The position numbers were made by a program, and so were the translations under genes. This document shows positions 53,296 through 62,356 of a stretch of 64,000 bases of DNA, in pieces (within the stretch, counting starts at the first letter, position 1; each line of letters begins with the position of its first letter). This DNA is from Gloeocapsopsis dulcis (GTDB taxonomy: Bacteria > Cyanobacteriota > Cyanobacteriia > Cyanobacteriales > Chroococcidiopsidaceae), in contig NZ_CP119968.1 in NCBI RefSeq assembly GCF_032163395.1, positions 1,969,501 to 2,033,500 on the forward strand, read 5' to 3'. Below the pieces are notes generated by a model. The model worked only from the letters and a program-made list of their open reading frames with translations, did no database searches and had not been told where the DNA came from.

Positions 53296-54393
53296 TTAAT
53301 CAAGAACTTTCGGTAGTTTGATAATAAAGCTTGTTCCCTTACCCTCCGCACTTTCAACCTCAATTGTCCCTTGATGTGCTTCAGTAATACTCTTTACCAA
53401 AAACAATCCTAATCCCCATCCTGTTTGCTCTTCAGCAGATATGGTTCGACGAAATTGTTGAAACAGAATTGATTGCGCGTCTAAAGCAATCGGATTGCCT
53501 TCATTATGAATGGTAAGGCTGATCTGCGTTTCAGTTTGTTGGAGCGTGAGTGTAATCGGTGTAGTAGCAGCACCATATTTCACAGCGTTAATTGCTAAGT
53601 TTTCAATCACCCGCCGTATTTCTTTACGGCTGCAATAGCTCCTGACATCAGGCTCAGAGACTACAACAAACCGTTCTCCATAAGTGAAGATCAAATCCTC
53701 TACAACCTCCTGGATTAGCTGATCCAAATAGCATTCTTCAAATTCAAGCTTTAAACTCTGCCCTGCCCGCAGCCGACTTGCATCGAGCAGATTTTGAATC
53801 ATCGAATCCAGCCGCGCGATCGCGCTGATCATTCTTGCGGCTACATCAACATGGGTATCTCCTCGTTCAAGCCGACGTAGAATCAGTTGAGTTCCCATTT
53901 TCACAACATTAATTGGACCTCTTAGATCGTGAGTCAAAGTCACCATAAATAGCTCTTGAATATCTCGCAGCGTCTGTGAGAACTGAGTGGCAGCATTATT
54001 AACGGCTTGCTCAATAGAGTCGATGATAATGTCGCGTTCTCTCACTTCTAAAGGCGCTTCTTCCTCTAAAACTTGAAATACCACTTGACGTAGGAGGTGA
54101 TACTCGAAGATAAGTTGAGTCATGGAATAGTCAGCATAACCCGCCCGCTCATGTCCATGCTGATTGCTGATCCGCTTGCTTTCTACCTTATCGGCTTCTA
54201 TCCTGGCTGGTGTCCTTTCAATCTCGGTTGACAGTTCATCTATCAGCTGGTTTAGGTATTGAGGTAACGAATTTTGTAAGACAAGAGAATCCTGATGCAA
54301 TGATGCACTAACTTCATTACGCGCCCGCTCCTCCCATATTTGCATGATTTTTCCAGCATTTTGCTTAAGACGCTCAGAAGCTTGGCTAGACAT
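53296..54393 (-). CDS. Sensor histidine kinase with RsbRD-type N-terminal domain
   Basis: 365 residues from the ATG at 54393; an in-frame GTG at 54414 has no Shine-Dalgarno. Residues ~1-150 are all-helical and match RsbRD_N (L-K-Q-N-A-G-K-I-M-Q-I-W-E-E-R, H-G-x-E-R-A-G-Y near 85), a globin-like sensor of soluble kinases. HisKA has V-T-L-T-H-D-L-R-G-P-I-N; HATPase has N-L-A-I-N-A-V-K-Y, N-E-G-N-P-I and T-G-W-G-L-G-L-F-L-V-K. No membrane helix, so it is cytoplasmic. No response regulator is adjacent (orphan). Convergent with the NB-ARC gene. Confidence 0.93.
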   Translation of the reverse strand: MSSQASERLKQNAGKIMQIWEERARNEVSASLHQDSLVLQNSLPQYLNQLIDELSTEIERTPARIEADKVESKRISNQHGHERAGYADYSMTQLIFEYHLLRQVVFQVLEEEAPLEVRERDIIIDSIEQAVNNAATQFSQTLRDIQELFMVTLTHDLRGPINVVKMGTQLILRRLERGDTHVDVAARMISAIARLDSMIQNLLDASRLRAGQSLKLEFEECYLDQLIQEVVEDLIFTYGERFVVVSEPDVRSYCSRKEIRRVIENLAINAVKYGAATTPITLTLQQTETQISLTIHNEGNPIALDAQSILFQQFRRTISAEEQTGWGLGLFLVKSITEAHQGTIEVESAEGKGTSFIIKLPKVLD

Positions 54394-54554
54394 TGTTTTT
54401 GATTGTTGGATCACAGGAGGTAAATGAGAGTTGTGAAAATATCAGTTCGAGCAGTAAGACAACAGAAGTTATCTAAATCTATACATCTTGTCAAGTAGCA
54501 GACAAGGCAAGGCATCATACAAGCGGTGTTGCAAACTCTCATGCTCGGTTGAAC

Positions 54555-54716
54555 TTGTTTACCACTGCGCATTTCGCCAATTTGACCCTAGTCATTCTAT
54601 CACTAAGTGTCAACGCTCAGATCAAATATCTGCTTACAGAAGCAGCGCGTAAGGCAGGAAGATGGCAAGAAGGTAAGCATCGCAAAGCTAATGATTCTCA
54701 CGAGGAAGATGAGTGA
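54555..54716 (+). other. Doubtful 53-codon ORF
   Basis: Opens at TTG and ends K-A-N-D-S-H-E-E-D-E. The middle (A-Q-I-K-Y-L-L-T-E-A-A-R-K-A-G-R-W-Q-E-G-K) would be an amphipathic basic helix, so a small basic protein is possible. No Shine-Dalgarno and no family I know. It could equally be a decayed gene end. Confidence 0.2.
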
Positions 54717-54886
54717 GGCTCCTTTTGTTTTCTTTGTGTTTTTTTGCGCTTAATCTAGAGTATTCTTATTTAAGAATTATTCTCAATAAAATCATGTGTT
54801 AAGTGAAATCTAGCACTTAAATCGATTGTTAAACCTTGTAAAGGCAACTAATTAAATCATGCTGCATCAACCTACACTTAAAGGCA

Positions 54887-54938
54887 TAAGACGCGCTACC
54901 CTATCGGATAGCTGCTGATAGCGTTAGCTAGAGTCTTA
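54887..54938. repeat. Palindromic dispersed element upstream of hemH
   Basis: TAAGAC at the left and GTCTTA at the right form the outer arms. Inside, GCTACCCTATC pairs imperfectly with GATAGCGTTAGC around the centre. The whole ~52-base element can fold into one long hairpin. The GATAGCGTTAGC core is a motif I recognise from many cyanobacterial intergenic repeats. Confidence 0.6.
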
Positions 54939-55042
54939 CAAGATTGTGAAATCATCTTCGTCAAGCAGAAATAATACAATAGTTAAACATATATTGTTAA
55001 ACTTAGTAACAAAGCTGAAAACATTGGGGTATTGTAACGGCT

Positions 55043-56206
55043 ATGGGTCGAATTGGGGTACTATTACTCAATCTAGGTGGACCGGATCAATTAGAAGATG
55101 TCGGGCCGTTTCTGTTTAACTTGTTTTCTGACCCAGAAATTATTCGTCTTCCCTTTTCTTGGTTGCAAAAACCCCTAGCTTGGTTTATTTCTACTCGACG
55201 TACCAAGCTTTCGCAAGAAAATTACCGCCAAATTGGAGGTGGTTCACCACTACGTCAAATCACCGAAGAACAGGCTGCAGCGTTGGAAAAACAGTTACGC
55301 GCTCAAGGACACGAAGCAAAAGTCTACGTCGGGATGCGTTATTGGCATCCATTTACCGAAGAGGCGATCGCTCGCATCAAACGCGATAACATCGAACGTT
55401 TAGTAATTTTACCGTTATACCCCCAATTCTCAATCAGCACCAGTGGTTCGAGTTTCCGGTTACTGCAAAGACTGTGGCAAGAAGACCCAAAACTTGAAAA
55501 AATTGAATACACCGTGATTCCTTCCTGGTATAAACAGCCAAGATATCTGCAAGCAATGGCGCAGTTAATCGCGCAAGAACTCGATCAGTTTTCCAACTCT
55601 GATGCAGTTCACGTCTTCTTCAGCGCGCATGGTGTACCAAAAAGCTATGTTGAAGAAGCAGGCGATCCTTACCAACAGGAAATCGAGGAGTGTACTGCAT
55701 TAATTATGCAGACATTGAATCGACCAAATCCCCATACGCTAGCTTATCAAAGTCGTGTTGGTCCCGTAGAGTGGTTGCAACCCTATACCGAGGATGCCCT
55801 CAAGGAACTTGGGAGTCAAGGCGTAAAAGACATCGCAGTTGTTCCGATTAGCTTTGTTTCCGAACACATCGAGACACTCCAAGAGATTGACATTGAGTAC
55901 CGAGAGGTTGCTGAAGAAGCAGGAATTCACAACTTCCGCCGCGTTCCAGCGCTGAACACCCACCCTATCTTTATTCAGGCGATGGTTGACTTGGTAGAAG
56001 AAGCTATGAGAAACCCTAGCCTCAAGCTGTCACAAGTGACTCAAATGAAGAAGAAAGTCAGGATGTACCCACAAGAACGTTGGGAATGGGGGATGACGAC
56101 AGCAGCAGAAGTATGGAACGGTCGCTTGGCGATGTTAGGCTTTTTAGCATTAGTGATCGAGTTAGTGACTGGACGCGGGTTACTACATTTGGTCGGAATT
56201 TTGTAA
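55043..56206 (+). CDS. hemH: Ferrochelatase with C-terminal CAB-like helix
   Basis: 387 residues. It inserts Fe2+ into protoporphyrin IX to form heme. Catalytic His in F-F-S-A-H-G-V-P, Glu in [17 protein letters not shown] opens the protein. The last ~45 residues ([23 protein letters not shown]) form the chlorophyll a/b-binding (CAB) motif helix, joined by a short linker, as in other cyanobacterial and plastid ferrochelatases. This domain links heme synthesis to chlorophyll supply. Confidence 0.98.
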   Translation: MGRIGVLLLNLGGPDQLEDVGPFLFNLFSDPEIIRLPFSWLQKPLAWFISTRRTKLSQENYRQIGGGSPLRQITEEQAAALEKQLRAQGHEAKVYVGMRYWHPFTEEAIARIKRDNIERLVILPLYPQFSISTSGSSFRLLQRLWQEDPKLEKIEYTVIPSWYKQPRYLQAMAQLIAQELDQFSNSDAVHVFFSAHGVPKSYVEEAGDPYQQEIEECTALIMQTLNRPNPHTLAYQSRVGPVEWLQPYTEDALKELGSQGVKDIAVVPISFVSEHIETLQEIDIEYREVAEEAGIHNFRRVPALNTHPIFIQAMVDLVEEAMRNPSLKLSQVTQMKKKVRMYPQERWEWGMTTAAEVWNGRLAMLGFLALVIELVTGRGLLHLVGIL

Positions 56207-56296
56207 ATAGCTATATAACTACAGCCAACATTGTTGATAATCTGCGATAAACTGTTGCATCGCAATTGGTTTCCAATGTAACTAAAATTGCACGAT

Positions 56297-56833
56297 TCAA
56301 TCCTGTTTATACCAACGATGTAAACTTCTTACACTACGCACTGCTATCAATAGCAACATTAGAGCAATTAAGCCACCAATTTGAGGCGCATTAACTGCTA
56401 AGACAACTAGGAGAATACACAAAGCATCTTGCAGAACAACTACCCACAAACGAAAACCGCGTAGGCGGTAAAACCAACCAGCTTGTACAAGTTGTAGCGC
56501 AAAAGCAAATAATGCACCAATTACACCAAATAACCAACTAGGAAGTGACCCACTAGTTGTCACACTAATAGCTAAAATCGCACCGACTATCGGGCTGAAT
56601 ATAAGCTGAACTAATTGTAAGAGACGCTGACTCAACTCTTGTTTGCTGCCAACTAGTTCTAATAAGGAACCACTGATCAATACACTCACAATAAACACTG
56701 AAGGAATGTGAGTGAATAGTGGCACACCCAAAGAAAAATCATGATGCAACAAGATACCCACAATAAACAAGGGTACGGCAATTCGCATACTAGCTGCCGC
56801 CGCCGCAGATAGTGCGGCTAAAAGTTCTATCAT
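56297..56833 (-). CDS. DUF4126 membrane protein
   Basis: 178 residues, about five transmembrane helices. A-A-S-M-R-I-A-V-P-L-F-I-V-G-I-L near the start, G-S-L-L-E-L-V-G-S-K and F-S-P-I-V-G-A-I-L-A are typical of DUF4126. Function unknown. Convergent with hemH and 80 bases beyond the purB stop codon on the same strand, so perhaps co-transcribed with purB. Confidence 0.8.
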   Translation of the reverse strand: MIELLAALSAAAAASMRIAVPLFIVGILLHHDFSLGVPLFTHIPSVFIVSVLISGSLLELVGSKQELSQRLLQLVQLIFSPIVGAILAISVTTSGSLPSWLFGVIGALFAFALQLVQAGWFYRLRGFRLWVVVLQDALCILLVVLAVNAPQIGGLIALMLLLIAVRSVRSLHRWYKQD

Positions 56834-56913
56834 GGCGACATAGTGTCTATGTAACGGCCTCCAGCTTATTCAAGCATTGGGTATCAAAGTACACTGTTTT
56901 GTAAGTCACACTA

Positions 56914-58209
56914 TTAAATATCAAGTCGTTGATAAACTTGCTCTAGGTGTTTCAGATGTTGCTTCGGATCGAAACACGTTTCAATTTCTTCTGGGGATAG
57001 CAACTGAGTTACCCGCACATCATGAGCAATTAAATTATGAAAGTCACCCTGAGGTTGGTTCCAGGCTTGATGCGCGCACGATTGAACAACAGCGTAAGCA
57101 TCTTCGCGACTCATTCCTTTGTCTACGAGTGCTAGTAAAACTTTTTGGCTAAAAATGACTCCGCCATAGCAATTCATATTCCGTTCCATATTTTGCGGAT
57201 ATACGAGTAAGTTTTGGACTAGGTCAGTAATCTCTTTCAACATAAAATGTGTCAAAATGCAAGCATCAGGTAAAATAACTCTTTCTACTGAGCTATGCGA
57301 AATATCGCGTTCGTGCCATAAGGCAACATTCTCGATCGCTGCGACAGCATGACTGCGAATAATCCGCGCCATTCCGGTTAAACGTTCTGAACGAATTGGA
57401 TTACGCTTATGTGGCATTGCAGAAGAACCTTTTTGCCCTTTAGCGAAGAATTCTTCAACTTCTAAGACATCTGTGCGTTGGAGGTTGCGAATTTCTACAG
57501 CAAAACGTTCAATTGATGCAGCTAGCAGGGCTAATTGTTGCACGTAGTCAGCGTGAATGTCACGAGAAATAACTTGTGTTGATGCGGTGTCAGGTTTTAA
57601 GCCGAGTTTTTCACAAGCGATCGCTTCCACTTGGGGATCAATATTAGCGTATGTTCCGACTGCACCAGAAATTTTCCCTACCGCAATATCTTGTCGCAAC
57701 CGCGTGAGACGTTGTTGATGACGGATGACTTCTGCAAGCCAGCCTGCAAGTTTAAATCCAAAAGTAATCGGTTCGGCATGAATTCCGTGCGATCGCCCCA
57801 CCATGACTGTATAACGGTGTTTTTGCGCTTGGGTGCGAATTGCACCGACTAAATCTTGCACGCGCTGCAAAATGACATCAAGACTCGCAACGAGTTGTAG
57901 TGCTAAAGCTGTATCTAAAACATCTGAACTTGTCAACCCTAGATGAATATAGCGTCCTGCATCCCCTACATATTCGTTGACATTTGTCAAGAAAGCAATA
58001 ACATCGTGGCGAACTTCAGCTTCAATTTCTAAAACGCGCTGCGGGTCAAAATCTGCCTTAGCTTTAATTTCTGCAACTGCATCGGTTGGAATATAACCAA
58101 GTTCTGCTTGTGCCTCACAAACAGCAATTTCTACCTGCAACCAAGTCTCTAACTTGTATGTTTCCGTCCACAATTTGCCCATTTCGGGCAGAGTATAACG
58201 CTCGATCAC
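56914..58209 (-). CDS. purB: Adenylosuccinate lyase
   Basis: 431 residues, the usual short bacterial form. It acts twice in purine synthesis (SAICAR to AICAR, adenylosuccinate to AMP). Family signature G-S-S-A-M-P-H-K-R-N-P contains the catalytic Ser; T-S-S-D-V-L-D-T-A and R-S-H-G-I-H-A-E-P-I (catalytic His) are in place. The start is GTG (58209; M-I-E-R-Y-T-L-P-E-M). The nearest gene upstream is the 1051-residue repeat protein with its own terminator, so purB probably has its own promoter in 58210-58334. Confidence 0.98.
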   Translation of the reverse strand: MIERYTLPEMGKLWTETYKLETWLQVEIAVCEAQAELGYIPTDAVAEIKAKADFDPQRVLEIEAEVRHDVIAFLTNVNEYVGDAGRYIHLGLTSSDVLDTALALQLVASLDVILQRVQDLVGAIRTQAQKHRYTVMVGRSHGIHAEPITFGFKLAGWLAEVIRHQQRLTRLRQDIAVGKISGAVGTYANIDPQVEAIACEKLGLKPDTASTQVISRDIHADYVQQLALLAASIERFAVEIRNLQRTDVLEVEEFFAKGQKGSSAMPHKRNPIRSERLTGMARIIRSHAVAAIENVALWHERDISHSSVERVILPDACILTHFMLKEITDLVQNLLVYPQNMERNMNCYGGVIFSQKVLLALVDKGMSREDAYAVVQSCAHQAWNQPQGDFHNLIAHDVRVTQLLSPEEIETCFDPKQHLKHLEQVYQRLDI

Positions 58210-58334
58210 GCGTCCGCCACAATGAATACAACCGTCATATTTTACCGTTTAAATTGCAAACCTTGTCAGCTAAAGTAATTATGTCTGTTTGGGTCATATT
58301 TGACCTCAATGATTTGCGACTACACTTAGCATAC

Positions 58335-58358
58335 AAAAAAGCCTCCGGTAACGGAGGC
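58335..58358 (-). terminator. Rho-independent terminator of the 1051-residue-protein gene
   Basis: Read on the minus strand: GCCTCCG-TTAC-CGGAGGC followed directly by TTTTTTG. It is a perfect 7-bp GC-rich stem with a 4-base loop and a U tract, 38 bases after the stop codon of the upstream gene. Confidence 0.92.
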
Positions 58359-58395
58359 GGTGTTTTCGCAGTTAAACTTTTAAATGGTTGGAAGT

Positions 58396-61300
58396 TTAGC
58401 CAATTAAACCTCGAATCCCGATAACCGCGATCGCACCAGCAATGGCAGATGCAGCTAACGAAGTCGCGGCGGCGCTAAATAACCACCACGCAGCATCTGC
58501 TGCGGCTTTCTTCGTTTCTTCGACTTGTTTCTGTGTTTGCTGCTTTAATAAAACGAGGCGTCGTTGTACTTCTTCTTGAACCGCTTGCGCTCTTTGAATT
58601 ACACTAGTGCGAGCTTCTTCAACTTGATCGATAATTCGATTGGCATCAGCTTCTGAGATATCCTCGCGAGAACTCAAAACAGAAACTAATGTTTCGCGGT
58701 CAAATTGACTCAAGCGATCGCGTAATGCTTCAAATCCGGCTTGTGGATCGTCAAACACTTTTTGGAAGTCGGCTTTGATACCTTCGTAGTTGAGTTCAGG
58801 ACGATCTAGTGAATTGAGGTAATCCCGCGTTTTACCAAGAACACCATCAATCGTAGATTGTACCGTTTGCTGGACTTTTTGCACTTGCTCAACCAGTTGA
58901 TTGCGGACAGCTTCTACTTGATCTACAATCTCGTTTGCTTCTTCTGCGGAAATGTCTTCGCGTTGAGATAACAAAGCAACTAATGTTTCGCGATCAAATT
59001 GCTGTAAGCGATCGCCAATATTTCCCAAACCCGCACGCGGGTCGTTTAGCAACACTTGAAGATCGCGTTTGATGCCTTCAGGATTAAGTTCCTCTTTGTT
59101 GGTATTTTTCAGGTAGCTTTCTAAATTCGCCCCAAAATCTTGCGCTTGCTTTTGCGCGCGAGTAGCCAAACGGCGTGGCGCTTTGACAATGTTATTGATA
59201 CTTTCTTGTACCCGATCAATTGCCTGATTAACCTGTTCTTCGCTCAAGTCTTCGCGCTGACTCAGCAGTTTAACTAAGGTTTCGCGGTCTACTTGCGCTA
59301 GGCGATCGCGTAATGCTAAAGCGCCTTCTCGCGGATCGTCGAGTAATTCTGTCAAATCCTGCTGGATACCTTCAGGATCGAGTTCCTCTAGACTAGTATT
59401 ACGCAAGTACTCAGCAATTTTCGCTGTTGTTTGCTCGTACTGTTCTTTTGCTTTGCCTGCAGCTTTTTGTGGGGCTTGCAAAATACTCTTACGTACCGAT
59501 TCAATTTGATCGATATTTTGGTTAATTTGCTCCTCGCTTAAGTCTCCCCGCTGTGATAACAACTGAACAAGTGTATCGCGATCAAATTGTGACAACCTTG
59601 CTCTCAAAGCACTCAATCCTGCTTGTGGATCTTCTACAAGTTGTTGGAAATCGCGCTTGATACCTTCAGGATTTAATTCTTCCTTATTAGTATTACTCAG
59701 ATAATCTTCAACTTTTTGGCGTACTTCGTCAGCTTTGGCTTGGGCTTGTTCTTGTGCTTCTTTGGCACTATTGAGAACCGAGTCGCGAGTGCTTTCTAGT
59801 TGACCGACAATATTATTTGCTTCTTCCTCGCTGATATCGTCGCGTTGTTTGAGAAGTTGCACTAAGGTGTCGCGATCAAATTGCTTTAAGCGATCACTCA
59901 AGGCATCAGCCCCAGCTTCGGGATCTTCCAACAATGTTTTAAACTCTTGCCCGATTCCTTCTGGATTGAGTTCTTCTTTACCTGTTGAACTTAAGTAATT
60001 TTCTACCCGCGAACGAAGATCGTCCGATTGTTCTTGGGACTCGGATTGTTGCACTGTACTGAGTACTTCTGTCCGAATACTTTCTAGTTGTTCAGCAATG
60101 TCGTTGACTTGAGATTCCAGCAAGTCTTCTCTTTGTTGTAGCTTTTGGACAACATAGTCACGATCAATTTGTTCTAACGCGCGTCGTACCTTTCCAGGTG
60201 CAGCTTCTGGATCGTAGATAACGTCTTTGAATTCTTGCTTAATCGTTTCGCGATTGAGATGCCAAGCATAAGAATTTAGCAAGTAATTATCTAAATCGTT
60301 GCGAATGGGACTGAAGGATAACTGAGGTGCTTTGTCTGCAACTTCCTCGCCAGCTTGTTTTGCTTTATCCGCAACGTCACCGCTAACTTCTTTAGTTTTC
60401 TCTGTCGTTTGTCCTACAACTTTCTGCAACTGGGCAGAAATTTTTTCGATATCTAGATCCGAAAGATCTGTCCTTGTGAGTAGTGTACCGATCAATGCTT
60501 CGACACCAAATTGCATGGTTCTACCCATTACTCCACTACTCTGCTTTTCTTGCTTTTGCTCAGAGTCGTTTTGTTGTGAACCTACAATTTGTTGTAGTGT
60601 ATTACCCAAGTCACTAGAGCGTAGTTGTTCTGCTGTTGCACTTTGCAGGAAGTTAAGTAGCTGAGCCTGTGGATTACCACTCTGCTGACCAATAGTATTC
60701 TTCCAAACACCTTCTAATTGATCGGCGATCGCATTTATATCTTGTTTTGACAAATCTGTACGACTACTTACCAAATCAACAAAAGTTTGACGGTCAATAT
60801 TTTTGAGTAAATTGCCATCCGTAATTGATTGTAAATCTGAATCTTGAAGAATCTTCTGAAATTGATTGCCGATTTCTTTGGTATCCAACTGAGGTAATTG
60901 CAAGTTAGCTAAAGAACTTTGCAAGGTGTTTTGAATCGTACTAGGGTCAAAACCCGAAGTTAACTCCCGACGTACTGCAGCTGTAATTTCTTCTGCAGTA
61001 GATACCGCCTGATTTTTAGCAGTGTTAGCCCCAACAGCAGTTGCTGCAGTTCCCATAATTCCTTGCAAGCCGGAAGTCGCCGTATTTACTACCGAACCAA
61101 TCAAAGAACCTACTGCTGTAGAACCAAGCCAAACTAGCAGTGAAAAGAATGTTGCCCAAATCACAACACCAATAATTGCACCAAGCGCAGAACTTTCAAC
61201 TAAGCTCAGCTTAACTGCGAGGAAACAAGCCACAAATAGCGCGATAGTAACTGTAGTTAAAGTCCAAAGCCCTACTTTGCCGCCTATTTTACGAATCCCA

Positions 61301-61551
61301 CCTAAGTCTGGTTCATCGGCATCACCTCCTCCTAAGGAAGAAATTCCAAATGCTACAGAAAAGTTTGTTAATAGCAGTTGAAATGCAAATGCCATCACAA
61401 CACCTGCGACCAAGGCGACTAAAAATTGTGGTCCTGAAAACAGGACAGATGCTTCTTCTGGCGTTAGAATCTCCTCCGTTACTGTTGGTATTCGTGCTAA
61501 CCCTAATTGGATCATTTCCCTACCAATTGCGATCGCTGCACTTTGAAGCAT
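58396..61551 (-). CDS. Large membrane protein with six ~97-residue helical repeats
   Basis: 1051 residues. Three N-terminal membrane helices (about 42-68, 93-117, 120-153) have a Gly/Asp-rich loop between the first two. A low-complexity helical region (175-420) with two half-repeats follows. Then six repeats (~425-985), each with E-E-L-N-P-E-G-I-K, x-D-P-x-A-G, L-x-Q-F-D-R-(E/D)-T-L-V and Q-R-x-D-I-S-E-E-x-A-N-x-I. A last hydrophobic segment (~1020-1048) ends the protein. The repeats are acidic, helical and coiled-coil-like. Both termini are membrane-bound, with a long soluble rod between. No enzymatic motif. Homologues appear in cyanobacteria, sometimes mis-named as transporters. Function unknown. 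Confidence 0.75.
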   Translation of the reverse strand: MLQSAAIAIGREMIQLGLARIPTVTEEILTPEEASVLFSGPQFLVALVAGVVMAFAFQLLLTNFSVAFGISSLGGGDADEPDLGGIRKIGGKVGLWTLTTVTIALFVACFLAVKLSLVESSALGAIIGVVIWATFFSLLVWLGSTAVGSLIGSVVNTATSGLQGIMGTAATAVGANTAKNQAVSTAEEITAAVRRELTSGFDPSTIQNTLQSSLANLQLPQLDTKEIGNQFQKILQDSDLQSITDGNLLKNIDRQTFVDLVSSRTDLSKQDINAIADQLEGVWKNTIGQQSGNPQAQLLNFLQSATAEQLRSSDLGNTLQQIVGSQQNDSEQKQEKQSSGVMGRTMQFGVEALIGTLLTRTDLSDLDIEKISAQLQKVVGQTTEKTKEVSGDVADKAKQAGEEVADKAPQLSFSPIRNDLDNYLLNSYAWHLNRETIKQEFKDVIYDPEAAPGKVRRALEQIDRDYVVQKLQQREDLLESQVNDIAEQLESIRTEVLSTVQQSESQEQSDDLRSRVENYLSSTGKEELNPEGIGQEFKTLLEDPEAGADALSDRLKQFDRDTLVQLLKQRDDISEEEANNIVGQLESTRDSVLNSAKEAQEQAQAKADEVRQKVEDYLSNTNKEELNPEGIKRDFQQLVEDPQAGLSALRARLSQFDRDTLVQLLSQRGDLSEEQINQNIDQIESVRKSILQAPQKAAGKAKEQYEQTTAKIAEYLRNTSLEELDPEGIQQDLTELLDDPREGALALRDRLAQVDRETLVKLLSQREDLSEEQVNQAIDRVQESINNIVKAPRRLATRAQKQAQDFGANLESYLKNTNKEELNPEGIKRDLQVLLNDPRAGLGNIGDRLQQFDRETLVALLSQREDISAEEANEIVDQVEAVRNQLVEQVQKVQQTVQSTIDGVLGKTRDYLNSLDRPELNYEGIKADFQKVFDDPQAGFEALRDRLSQFDRETLVSVLSSREDISEADANRIIDQVEEARTSVIQRAQAVQEEVQRRLVLLKQQTQKQVEETKKAAADAAWWLFSAAATSLAASAIAGAIAVIGIRGLIG
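58597..60279 (-). repeat. Six tandem ~97-codon repeats
   Basis: Starts of the E-L-N-P-E-G-I-type motif at about residues 432, 527, 625, 722, 821 and 919 give a period of 95-99 residues. The first unit is the most diverged (H-L-N-R-E-T-I-K). Two partial units lie upstream (near 247-282 and 347-380). Confidence 0.85.
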
Positions 61552-62356
61552 AGTACTTACCTCATCAAAAATTCGATGCGCCTAATGTATATATTGCGCT
61601 GCTAGCATAGTATTGGTATGCAGATTTATAGATTGACAAAGTTGATTAATTAAATCATCTCTCTGAAGTTTGACAAAATAGAAACTACATCTACAAACTT
61701 CGATAGAATTAAGGATGAAAAAGGTCGTCTGTAGAGTTATTTAATTCAAAAAATATCGTAAAAAATCTTATAATTTATGGGAACAAATAAAGAGCTTGAC
61801 GTTTGAAACAGCAAAAACCTAGGAAAGCGATTAGCATTTAGCAATTAGCGTTTCGGTCAACGACTAACAACCTAGTTTTAGCCGCAACTTTAGTAGCTAT
61901 GTAGCTCATCTTGGATTAATTTATTCAGTATTTAACCTTTATTAAACAGTCAATAATCTAACTATCCTTTTAAACCTTTAATTAACTATACATAAAATTA
62001 AGATATATTACCAAAAAGGGGTGAGGGGTGAGTTAAGAACATTCAAAACTCAAAACTCAAAACTCAAAACAAATGCCTCCGGCACCTTTCTTCGCGATCC
62101 TCAGCTCGAAACTTATAACTAGTAGTGAACGCGGTCATTAGTAACTCTTTGCCTCATCCCTCACCTCTCATCTCTCACCCCTCATCTAGTGATGTCGAGA
62201 GCCGCAATTTGGGAGACATAAAACGTCTTTACTCCAATCCTACATTTTTAAACGTGGGTCACTCATCCCTCACCCCTCACCTCTCATCCCTAGTGATATT
62301 TGGATTGGTAGTTCTATTAAATTGTTATAGCAGGCAGAACTACTGCCTTAGTATGC
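61552..62356. other. Repeat-rich gene-free stretch before thrS end
   Basis: About 800 bases with no supported gene. The first ~300 bases hold the promoter of the minus-strand repeat protein. 62018-62110 holds a composite of GGGGTGAGGGGTGAG, four 7-base 'ctcaaaa' units and ATGCCTCCGGCAC. 62150-62190 and 62262-62292 hold CATCCCTCACCCCTCACC-type copies in the opposite orientation. An ORF over 62125-62376 translates the repeats and is not credible. Confidence 0.65.
62018..62110. repeat. Composite dispersed repeat with tandem 7-mers
   Basis: GGGGTGAGGGGTGAG (62019-62033), then CTCAAAACTCAAAACTCAAA (62049-62068; 7-base period), then AAATGCCTCCGGCAC (62070-62085). The order 7-mer tract plus GCCTCCGGCAC repeats, reversed, the element at 37.6 kb. 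Confidence 0.75.

Larger units (their letters stand above)
54415..55042. other. Long intergenic region upstream of hemH
   Basis: 628 bases. It contains a doubtful 53-codon ORF (54555-54716), a T-rich tail after it, a palindromic dispersed repeat (54887-54938) and, near the end, AT-rich sequence that should include the hemH promoter. No other feature could be supported. Confidence 0.55.

Noticed and set aside
60332-61381. Plus-strand Ser/Thr-rich ORFs antisense to the 1051-residue gene
   Set aside because: Typical complement of an Ala/Glu-rich coding strand; the minus-strand gene is clearly real and has a terminator.
62049-62070. Tandem 7-mers as a possible origin or iteron cluster
   Set aside because: Only about four units, part of a composite dispersed repeat found elsewhere; no DnaA boxes or dnaA/dnaN nearby.
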